Below, piece by piece: positions 1-7,067 of a stretch of DNA of 64,000 nt. Position 1 is the stretch's first letter, and each line of letters starts with the position of its first letter. The position numbers were made by a program, and so were the translations under genes. Source of the stretch: Gammaproteobacteria bacterium (GTDB taxonomy: Bacteria; Pseudomonadota; Gammaproteobacteria; Nevskiales; Nevskiaceae); contig JAHZLQ010000007.1 of NCBI GenBank assembly GCA_022599775.1, positions 1 through 64,000 of the forward strand, written 5' to 3'. The notes beneath the pieces were generated by a model. That model did no database searches. It saw nothing but the letters and a program-made list of their open reading frames with translations, and had not been told where the DNA came from.

Positions 1-15
1 GCAGCGAGTCCGCTG

Positions 16-42
16 CCCCTCGCCCACGACGTGGGAGAGGGG
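16..42. repeat. intergenic inverted repeat (CCCCTC...GAGGGG)
   Basis: The arms CCCCTCGCCCAC (16-27) and GTGGGAGAGGGG (31-42) pair around a GAC loop with one mismatch. Similar purine-rich sequence follows to about 80. Such CCCTC/GAGGG palindromes are common dispersed intergenic repeats in high-GC proteobacteria. A role as a transcript-end hairpin for an upstream gene is possible but there is no T run. Confidence 0.55.
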
Positions 43-121
43 AGGACCGCCCGCGGAGCGGGTGGTGGGGAGAGGGCGGCCTGCCTGGCCCAGGATTCAT
101 TTTCCGGGGTGCCTCCGCCGG

Positions 122-281
122 CATGGCCGTTAACGTGAATCTCGCGCGGCGTGATGCCGACCTATCCTCGCCCGCTCGCGGGAGAAGGCGCGCGCTCGCG
201 AATGCGAGCGGTGGCTGACGGGAACGACCATGCCGCAGGCGATTCATTCTGCAGGGCGCCGCTCGCGGCATGGCCGTTAGG
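122..281. repeat. dispersed intergenic repeat, long copy
   Basis: The core ACGTGAATC-N-CGCGCGGCGTGATGCCGA (from 133) and the end motif CATGGCCGTTAGG (269-281) recur at 12168-12230. Here the two parts are about 90 bp further apart. The 10-mer CCGCTCGCGG occurs at 172-181 and again at 259-268, so the short copy looks like the product of deletion between these direct repeats, or this copy carries an insertion. CATGGCCGTTA also occurs at the left edge (122-132). Confidence 0.6.
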
Positions 282-312
282 CTCGTTCAGAATCGCGAGG
301 CCTAAACGTGGG

Positions 313-528
313 TCAGGCGGCCTGTTGCGCGCCATCGTCATTGGACGCGGCGTGGTTCCAGTTCAGCTTGACCTGAATGGACAGTTTTGGAAGGCGCGGA
401 ATGGCCCGCCTGCGCTTGAGCATGCGCGACATCATCATCAGCGAGGTCATTCCCCACAGTCCTAGGCCGACGAGCACCGGAACCGTGACAGCACTCCAAA
501 TGGCGAGTGTCAATGCGTCGAAAGTCAT
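313..528 (-). CDS. small single-pass membrane protein, unknown function
   Basis: I do not recognise this 71-residue protein. From the ATG at 528 it begins with a short polar stretch, then one hydrophobic segment (about residues 6-30), then a basic patch RMLKRRR at about 36-42 and a polar C-terminus, as in a small inner-membrane protein with a cytoplasmic tail. The frame stays open upstream to 627, but that extension is cysteine-rich and unlike a membrane protein N-terminus, so I chose the internal start. The SD is weak (GGTAAAGATC). It lies downstream of the M1 peptidase, whose stop is at 658, on the same strand. Confidence 0.45.
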   Translation of the reverse strand: MTFDALTLAIWSAVTVPVLVGLGLWGMTSLMMMSRMLKRRRAIPRLPKLSIQVKLNWNHAASNDDGAQQAA

Positions 529-657
529 GATCTTTACCACATCGCTTGCAATTGTTGCGGTGCAGCATAACGAATTGATTGCTGCGCCGCAACAATTTCG
601 AGATTGTGGCAAAGACGGGTTCTTCAATATGTCCGCCTGAGGCCTGAAAGGGTGCCG

Positions 658-2607
658 TTACAGGCCCTTATCCTCCCTCAGCACCTTGTCTACGGATGCG
701 CGTGAGATCGGATGATAGTTCGGCCGCGCCTCGGCATAGACGCGCTCGGCGAATTCGCGGCCGTCCTCGGTCTTGGCCAGGGCCTTGTAGATCGGCGTGA
801 TCAGCAGCATGCGGCCGACGCTCTTGAGGTGGGCTTCAATCGCCGGGTACGCCGGTTTGTACTGATGCTTCACCGCGACGATGAACCATTCGCGGGCGAT
901 CATCTTGTTGCGGGTCTGCGTCAGGTGGAAACGCCCGTCGAGCGCCGCCAGCTGTTCCAGGCTCATGTCCTCGGGAAGCGAGGAGATGAAGCGCTGCCAC
1001 TGCTGCACGGTCCAGTCGTCCGCTTGGATGTCGTCCACGGAAATCTCGCCCGCCAGCCAGGATGCGCGTTGCGCATCAACCGATTCGAACGCGTCGGATT
1101 CCGGCCAGATGGTGTCGTCCGGAAGCTCCGGCGAGTAAATCCACTGCTTGGCCTTGGCGAGGCTGAACGTGCCGGGGCGCTTTTCGATCAGTTCGCTGTT
1201 CAGGAACTTCAGGAAGTCCTCGGTGGTGACGCTCTGGAAGGCGTGGCTGTCGAACCACGAGGCGAGGAAGCGATCGTAGGTTTCGCGGCCGAAGGCCTGT
1301 TCCAGGTTGTAGTGGAACAGGGCGCCGCGGTTGTAGGCGATGGCTGAAGACGCGTCATCCGGATCCTTGTCGCGCGGATCGCCTGCCAGCGGCTTGCTCG
1401 CGTCCGACAGTGTCTTCATCGCGGCTTTCAGTTCCTGGCCTTCCAGCGCCATCTCCATCTGTGCGCGCTTCTTGCCGTACAGCGCTTCCATGATGCGGTT
1501 GGTCACATAGGTGGTGGTGCCCTCGTTGAGCCAGAAATCGCGCCAGGTCGCGTTGGTGACCAGGTTGCCGGACCAGGAATGCGCGAGTTCATGCGCGACC
1601 AGCGACACCAGCGATTTGTCGCCGGCAATGACCGTAGGCGTGGCAAAGGTCAGTCGCGGATTCTCCATGCCGCCATAGGGGAAGCTCGGCGGCAGGATCA
1701 GCAGGTCGTAGCGGCCCCAGCGGTACGGGCCGTACAGGCCCTCCGCGGTTTCGAGCATCGACTGCGTGTCCTCGAACTCCGCGGCGGCCGCGTCGATCAC
1801 CGAGGGTTCGGCATAGATGCCGGTGCGTTCCCCGAGTTTGGCAAAGCGCAGATCACCCACCGACAGCGCCATCAGGTACGACGGAATCGGCTGCGGCATT
1901 TCGAAGCTGTAGTCGCCGTCCATGTCCGCGTCGGGTTCGTTGTTGGCGCTCATCAGCGCCAGCACCGTGTCCGGCGTGCTGATGTGCGCCTTGTACGTCA
2001 TGCGAATGCCGGGCGTGTCCTGCATCGGAATCCAGGACCGTGCATGAATCGCCTGCGACTGCGTGAACAGGAACGGCTGTTCCTTGTCGGCCGTCAGCTC
2101 GGAGCCGAGCCATTGCAGGCCGGAGGCGTCCGGACGGGTCACATAGTGGATGCGAACACGGTCGGCACCCTCCGGCATGCTGATGCGCAACGGCGTTCCC
2201 AGCACCTCATCGGACTCGCCGAGCGCGAATGTCGTGTCCGCCCATTCGCCTTCGCCACGGGCCGCTTCCACCGAACCGATATTCAGTTCGCGCGTATCGA
2301 GTACCAGATCGCCGCCGTCCTTGCGTTGCAGATCCAGCGTCGCCGTTCCGGACAGCGTCTTGGCCTCGAAGTCCACCTTGAGATCGAGATCAAGATGCTG
2401 GGTGACGTAGGCGGCGGGCTCGGCATAGGACTGGTAGTCGTGCCGGGTATCGAACTCGAATTCGGGCAGCACGGACTCGGCCGGAGTGGCTGGAGCTTCG
2501 GCAGCCGACGGTGCTACGGGTTCGGAAGACTGCTGGCCGCAGCCGGCCAGTCCCAGCAGGGGCAACAGCAGGCAGCAGGCGATAAGCGGCGTCAGTTTGG
2601 CTTGCAT
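658..2607 (-). CDS. M1 family metallopeptidase, lipoprotein
   Basis: Zinc aminopeptidase of the M1 (gluzincin) family, leukotriene-A4-hydrolase-like branch, predicted to act in the periplasm. The zinc site HELAH is near residue 337 and the third ligand Glu lies in NEGTTTY near 359. The substrate-binding motif GGMEN is near 311. I chose the ATG at 2607 because it gives a clean lipoprotein signal with lipobox LAGC; the frame is open 14 codons further but that adds a non-signal extension. At 649 residues it matches single-copy bacterial members. It is transcribed divergently from the cytochrome c peroxidase operon, with about 180 bp between them. Confidence 0.9.
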   Translation of the reverse strand: MQAKLTPLIACCLLLPLLGLAGCGQQSSEPVAPSAAEAPATPAESVLPEFEFDTRHDYQSYAEPAAYVTQHLDLDLKVDFEAKTLSGTATLDLQRKDGGDLVLDTRELNIGSVEAARGEGEWADTTFALGESDEVLGTPLRISMPEGADRVRIHYVTRPDASGLQWLGSELTADKEQPFLFTQSQAIHARSWIPMQDTPGIRMTYKAHISTPDTVLALMSANNEPDADMDGDYSFEMPQPIPSYLMALSVGDLRFAKLGERTGIYAEPSVIDAAAAEFEDTQSMLETAEGLYGPYRWGRYDLLILPPSFPYGGMENPRLTFATPTVIAGDKSLVSLVAHELAHSWSGNLVTNATWRDFWLNEGTTTYVTNRIMEALYGKKRAQMEMALEGQELKAAMKTLSDASKPLAGDPRDKDPDDASSAIAYNRGALFHYNLEQAFGRETYDRFLASWFDSHAFQSVTTEDFLKFLNSELIEKRPGTFSLAKAKQWIYSPELPDDTIWPESDAFESVDAQRASWLAGEISVDDIQADDWTVQQWQRFISSLPEDMSLEQLAALDGRFHLTQTRNKMIAREWFIVAVKHQYKPAYPAIEAHLKSVGRMLLITPIYKALAKTEDGREFAERVYAEARPNYHPISRASVDKVLREDKGL

Positions 2608-2786
2608 CGTTGAGGGCCCGGAAGACAAACCGCAATGATAGCCCAGCACCGACGCGTCTCTTTGAGTACGTCAATCGGGCCCATTCAATCTTTCGATTTG
2701 CCGGCCTTCAGCAGCGCGGTGCATCGTCGGTCCATTCGAAGCCGGGCGCGAATCGAGTCCGGCCCGGTGCGACAAGGGAGAGGGTC

Positions 2787-4115
2787 ATGACCACGACGAG
2801 ACGGTTCGCGCGGCTCGCCTTAGCCACGGGATTCGCAGGCCTGCTGATCATGGCCTGTGCCATTGCCGCGGACGCGCCGCATGGCGCGATGGCAATGGAT
2901 GCGCAGCAGACGCGGATTGACCAGTTGCTCCAGGATCAGGATCCGCTGGCGCCGCCCGGCGTCGATGTGGATTTCTGGCACAAGGTTCTGATCCCACGGG
3001 ACAATGCACTGACATCAGCCCGTATCGCTCTCGGGCGCAAGCTGTATTTCGAGACGCGATTGTCCGCGGACGGAACGGTGGCCTGCGCAACCTGTCATGA
3101 CGCCTCTCGCGGATTTACCGATCAGCGCATGGTGGCCGAAGGCATCGGTGACAAGCTCGGTCAGCGAAATTCGCCGACGGCGCTGAATGCGGCCTTCATG
3201 CAGACGCAGTTCTGGGACGGGCGTGCCGCCTCGCTGGAAGCGCAGGCTCGGTTGCCGATCGTCAATCCGATCGAAATGGGGCATCCCGACGAAAAAGCCG
3301 CACTGGCCGCGATTGCCAAAGACCCGCAGTACGTGGAGATGTTCCAGAGCGCCTACGGTCGTGCGCCCAACTTCGATGATCTGGCGCGCGCCATCGCCAG
3401 TTTCGAGCGCACGCTGGTCTTTCTCGATGCCCCTTTTGACCGCTGGCAGGCGGGGGACGAGCAGGCGGTGTCCGAATCCGCCAAACGCGGCTTCGTGCTG
3501 TTTGAAGGCAAGGCCCGTTGCGCCAGTTGCCACATGATCAACGGGGCCAATCCGCTCGGGACCGACCACCGCTTCCACAACATCGGAGTCTCGGCGCGCA
3601 ATCAGAACTTCGAATCGCTTGCGCACAAGGCGCTGGCTCTGCTCGACGAGAACGACGGTGCCGAGGAGGTCGACCGGCTCGCGCTGGAGACCGACATGTC
3701 CGAGTTGGGACGATTCCTGGTGACCAAGAACTACGCGGACATCGGCAGCTTCAAGACCGAACAGTTGCGCAACCTGGGGATCACCGCCCCGTACATGCAC
3801 GATGGGACGCTGACGACGCTCTGGGACGTCGTCGATCACTACAACAAGGGCGGGGAGGCCAACCCGTATCTCGATGGCGGCATCGAACCGCTGGCACTGA
3901 GCGAGGACGAGATCGACGATCTGGTGGCCTTCCTGTTCACGCTGACCGATGTGCGTTTTGCCGAGGCCAACCAGGCGGCCATCAGGAGTCAGCAGGCGCG
4001 TGCCGCAAAGCAACGGCCTTTCCGGGACACGGCGCTGGCCGAGCGGCGGGTACTGCCGTTCGAGGATCGCGTGTTCGGCGGGCCGGCACTCGGAATCCAG
4101 GGAGACATGCCGTGA
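2787..4115 (+). CDS. di-heme cytochrome c peroxidase (MauG/CcpA family)
   Basis: Periplasmic di-heme c-type peroxidase that reduces hydrogen peroxide with electrons from small cytochromes. A signal peptide covers about the first 28 residues. Two heme-attachment motifs are visible: CATCH at about 102-106 and CASCH at about 244-248, the spacing expected of the two-domain fold. The ATG at 2787 follows the strong SD GGGAGAGGG. The C-terminus extends about 60 residues past the usual FLFTLTD end. It is the first gene of an operon: its TGA overlaps the GTG of the following metallophosphoesterase. The role in peroxide defence is supported by the OxyR gene that converges on this operon. Confidence 0.88.
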   Translation: MTTTRRFARLALATGFAGLLIMACAIAADAPHGAMAMDAQQTRIDQLLQDQDPLAPPGVDVDFWHKVLIPRDNALTSARIALGRKLYFETRLSADGTVACATCHDASRGFTDQRMVAEGIGDKLGQRNSPTALNAAFMQTQFWDGRAASLEAQARLPIVNPIEMGHPDEKAALAAIAKDPQYVEMFQSAYGRAPNFDDLARAIASFERTLVFLDAPFDRWQAGDEQAVSESAKRGFVLFEGKARCASCHMINGANPLGTDHRFHNIGVSARNQNFESLAHKALALLDENDGAEEVDRLALETDMSELGRFLVTKNYADIGSFKTEQLRNLGITAPYMHDGTLTTLWDVVDHYNKGGEANPYLDGGIEPLALSEDEIDDLVAFLFTLTDVRFAEANQAAIRSQQARAAKQRPFRDTALAERRVLPFEDRVFGGPALGIQGDMP

Positions 4116-5263
4116 AGTTCAAGCGCATTCCGCACATCAAGAGCGTGGAGACGCGCTTCGTCGAACAGCGACAGGCGCTGTTCGACGACCTGCGGCATCT
4201 CGACCGACGTCAGTTCATGAAAGTGTCTCTGGGCGCCGCCGGAGCGGCGGCGGCGGCCGGTGTCACGCATCCGTTTCACAGCTTCCTGCCGGTGGACATT
4301 TCCGGCATCGGTCGTGCGCAGGCGGCCGAATCGGCCGATGGCGGATTCCGCTTCGCCTATATCTCGGATTCGCATCTGTACGCGCGCAACATCAACGATC
4401 GCTTCCTGCGTCAGTTGCTGCGCGCCGTGGACGACATCAATGCGCTCGATCCGCAACCGGACTTCGTGCTCTATGGTGGAGACCTCGCGCAGCTCGGGCA
4501 GAAGGAAGAGCTCGAGATCGGCGCGCAGATTCTCAAGGAGGTCAAGGCTCCGCTGCGCATGATGGTGGGCGAGCACGACTGGTATCTCGACATGGGTGAG
4601 AAATGGCGTGAGCTGTTCGGGCGCGAGACCTACAGTTTCGACCACAAGGGTGTGCACTTCGTGGTGTTGATGAGCGTCAATGAGAAGGACTTCTGGAGTG
4701 CGCGCGGGATGACGCCGATGGAGCGAATGAGCACCGTGGCCGGACTCGACAACGCTGTGCAAAGTCCATTCGAAGTGGGGGCGCCGCAACGACAATGGCT
4801 CAAGCAGGATCTGGCGAAGCTGTCCCGGGACACGCCGGTGGTCGTGTTCTCGCATTCGCCGCTCTACAAGCTCTACAAGACTTGGAACTTCTGGACCGAC
4901 GATGCCGAAGACGTACAGGCGCTGCTGCAGAAGTTCGATCACGTCACCGTGTTGCACGGGCATACCCATCAGGTTCTGAGCAATCGGATCGGCAATATCC
5001 ATTTCCACGGCATGTTGTCGACCGCATGGCCCTGGCCCTATGCGCCGGAAGGCATGCCGCCGTTGACGGTACAGATGAATCGGCCCAACCCCTTCGACCC
5101 CAACGATGGTCTCGGCGATGGGAGCGTGCAAGTGCATCCGGATGGACTGGTCGACAAGCTCTACAGCTTCTGGAACCGCAATCCGATGCAGGTGCAGGCG
5201 AGCTATCTCGCCAGCGGCGGCCGCAAGGACGCCCCGCCTAGGCCACTCGCGGCAAGTTACTGA
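4112..5263 (+). CDS. exported metallophosphoesterase with twin-arginine signal
   Basis: Calcineurin-like metallophosphoesterase. The binuclear metal motifs are all present in order: SDSHL (about 85), GGD, GEHD, SHSPL and GHTH (about 283). A twin-arginine signal DRRQFMKVSLG lies near residue 30 and is followed by an alanine-rich hydrophobic stretch, so the folded enzyme is probably exported to the periplasm. The GTG start at 4112 overlaps the stop of the cytochrome c peroxidase gene (GTGA), indicating translational coupling. The next gene, a c-type cytochrome, follows after 10 bp with an SD. The substrate is unknown. Its position between two cytochromes suggests a periplasmic redox-linked role, which is inference. 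Confidence 0.85.
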   Translation: MKFKRIPHIKSVETRFVEQRQALFDDLRHLDRRQFMKVSLGAAGAAAAAGVTHPFHSFLPVDISGIGRAQAAESADGGFRFAYISDSHLYARNINDRFLRQLLRAVDDINALDPQPDFVLYGGDLAQLGQKEELEIGAQILKEVKAPLRMMVGEHDWYLDMGEKWRELFGRETYSFDHKGVHFVVLMSVNEKDFWSARGMTPMERMSTVAGLDNAVQSPFEVGAPQRQWLKQDLAKLSRDTPVVVFSHSPLYKLYKTWNFWTDDAEDVQALLQKFDHVTVLHGHTHQVLSNRIGNIHFHGMLSTAWPWPYAPEGMPPLTVQMNRPNPFDPNDGLGDGSVQVHPDGLVDKLYSFWNRNPMQVQASYLASGGRKDAPPRPLAASY

Positions 5264-5273
5264 GGAGACCGCC

Positions 5274-5948
5274 ATGCGCATGTCCATCATCTTCGGCGCC
5301 CTGCTGCTGGTCGCGCCGCTGGCCTTTGCCGGCGACGGGAACAGCGCCGATACGCCGCAGCAGTCGCCGCTCGGTGTCGATGACAGGATCGACGTACTGC
5401 TCTGCGACAACGAGACCAAGGTAAGCATCGCCCGCAACGACAGTCCCACTCGCGAATCCGGTCAGCAGGTATCGGATGCGCTGATGGCACAGTGGAAGGC
5501 CAAACACCCGCAGCAGGACTGGGTGGAGATCGAAAACGAGAAGCACGACGTGGTGCCGCCGGCCGACAACAGTGGTCTGGTCGGAAACGGTCAAGGCTCG
5601 ACCTACGGTCGCGTGACTGCGCAGGACGTCGCCACTTGGGAGCGCGAGACCTACAAGTTTGCGGTGCGCGGTTCGGAGGTGTTTCACAGTGGCGATGAAC
5701 TGGGCAGCAGCATCGCGGTGTCCTGCGACATGTGTCATCCGCGGGCCGCCAACACGCATCCGGAGACCTACCCCAAATTTCAGGAGCAGCTCGGCAAGGT
5801 GGCGTTGCTGCGCGACATGATCAACTGGTGCATCGAGCATCCGGTGCGCGGCGAAAAGCTGGCGCAAGACGATCCCAAGTTGCGCGCACTGGAGGCTTAT
5901 ATCTTGGCTCAGCGCAAGGGTAAGACGCTGGAGTACGGCAAGCACTGA
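5274..5948 (+). CDS. single-heme c-type cytochrome
   Basis: A 224-residue exported protein with a cleavable signal (about residues 1-18, ending LAFAG) and one heme c motif CDMCH at about 152-156. A methionine axial ligand could be M172-M190 but is not assigned. The SD GAGGAG directly follows the preceding stop. The N-terminal half (residues 20-130) resembles no family I can name. The gene closes the operon with the di-heme peroxidase and the metallophosphoesterase, so it may be the electron donor to the peroxidase. That is inference from position. Confidence 0.75.
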   Translation: MRMSIIFGALLLVAPLAFAGDGNSADTPQQSPLGVDDRIDVLLCDNETKVSIARNDSPTRESGQQVSDALMAQWKAKHPQQDWVEIENEKHDVVPPADNSGLVGNGQGSTYGRVTAQDVATWERETYKFAVRGSEVFHSGDELGSSIAVSCDMCHPRAANTHPETYPKFQEQLGKVALLRDMINWCIEHPVRGEKLAQDDPKLRALEAYILAQRKGKTLEYGKH

Positions 5949-5979
5949 CTGAGCCGCTGGCCGCTACGCGCGGTCTGTC

Positions 5980-6960
5980 TCAGTGAGTGCGTGTACCCAG
6001 CACCGTGCGGGGTGGTGGTGGCATCGCCCGACCGGGTGCGCGGCGGTCGAATCGCAGGGTGCCGGGCGGCGGATCGCGCGAAATCGACTGGGCCAGTTGC
6101 ATGAATTCCGTCCGCCGCCAGCTCGTGCGTCGCCACACCAGACCCAGGCGGCGCATCGCGCCAGGTGAGCGCAGCGGAATCACGATCAGGCCGGGCGCGG
6201 CCATTTGGGCGGACCGGCGCGCCAGAGCCGGAACCAGCGTGCAGCCAATGCCCTGAGCCACAAGTCGGCACAAGGTTTCCAGACTGGTCTCGCGGAAATC
6301 GCCGAAGCGCGGCGCATCGTCGGCACGTTCCAAGCTACACATCGGAAGCGCCTGCCCGTGGCGGCAGTGCATGTCGTCCAGCAGCAACAGGCGTTCCTCG
6401 CTCAGCTCGTCGAAGCGGACGTCGCTTCGTGTCGCCAGGGGGTGATCCTGCGGCACGGCGAGCCAATAGGGCTCGTCGAACAGCGGCGCCGCGTCGTAGT
6501 CGCCGCCGTCGACCGGCAAGGCCGTGATGGCGGCGTCCAGATGGCCCTGCTCCAGGCGCTCCAGCAGAGGCTGCGACGACGCTTCCTGCACGGCCAGCTG
6601 GAGCTGCGGGAAACGCAGCCGCAGCACCGGCAGCAACCAGGGCAGGAAGTAGGGAGACAAGGTGGAGATGATGCCGGCGTGCAGCGGCCCCACCAGCGGT
6701 GCCGCATGCGCGCGCGCGGCCGCGATCAGCCCATCGGCTTCGTCAACGATGTGGCGTGCCCGAGCGGCGATGTCCTGGCCCAGCGGCGTCAGCCGGGTCG
6801 TCCGGCCGCCACGTTCGATCAGTTCGGCACCGAGATAGTCCTCCAGCTTGCGTAGCTGGGTGCTCAGTGTCGGTTGTGAGGCATGACAGGCGGCTGCCGC
6901 CCGGCCGAAATGGCCATGGTCGGCGAGTGCCACGAGGTAACGAAGTTCTCGCAAAGTCAT
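5980..6960 (-). CDS. oxyR: LysR-family peroxide sensor OxyR
   Basis: LysR-type regulator that senses hydrogen peroxide through a disulfide. An N-terminal winged HTH spans about residues 1-60 (ATG at 6960) and is followed by the inducer domain. Cys199 (MHC) and Cys208 (MCS) fall at the same numbers and with the same 8-residue spacing as the redox pair of E. coli OxyR, and the following SLETLCRLVAQGIGCTLVPA segment is characteristic. It converges on the cytochrome c peroxidase operon, a plausible target. The C-terminal tail after about residue 296 is proline/arginine-rich and longer than in E. coli. Confidence 0.92.
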   Translation of the reverse strand: MTLRELRYLVALADHGHFGRAAAACHASQPTLSTQLRKLEDYLGAELIERGGRTTRLTPLGQDIAARARHIVDEADGLIAAARAHAAPLVGPLHAGIISTLSPYFLPWLLPVLRLRFPQLQLAVQEASSQPLLERLEQGHLDAAITALPVDGGDYDAAPLFDEPYWLAVPQDHPLATRSDVRFDELSEERLLLLDDMHCRHGQALPMCSLERADDAPRFGDFRETSLETLCRLVAQGIGCTLVPALARRSAQMAAPGLIVIPLRSPGAMRRLGLVWRRTSWRRTEFMQLAQSISRDPPPGTLRFDRRAPGRAMPPPPRTVLGTRTH

Positions 6961-7067
6961 TGCGGTCTTCCTGCCTGCCGGAAACCGCATTCAAACGCGT
7001 TGCTCGTGTTTTATCCAATTAAACCTGATGAAGCGGTCGATAGTTTCTGGACATGGCCGCAAGCCGT

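Larger units (their letters stand above)
1..312. other. gene-free left edge of the window
   Basis: I see no convincing gene here. The stretch contains a near-perfect inverted repeat at 16-42 and a dispersed repeat at 122-281, both listed separately. Open frames on the plus strand here lack a ribosome binding site and run through repeat sequence. Confidence 0.6.

Noticed and set aside
5949..5985. Stem-loop between the cytochrome c and oxyR genes as a shared terminator
   Set aside because: Only a loose CTGAG/CTCAG pairing with many mismatches and no T run on either strand.
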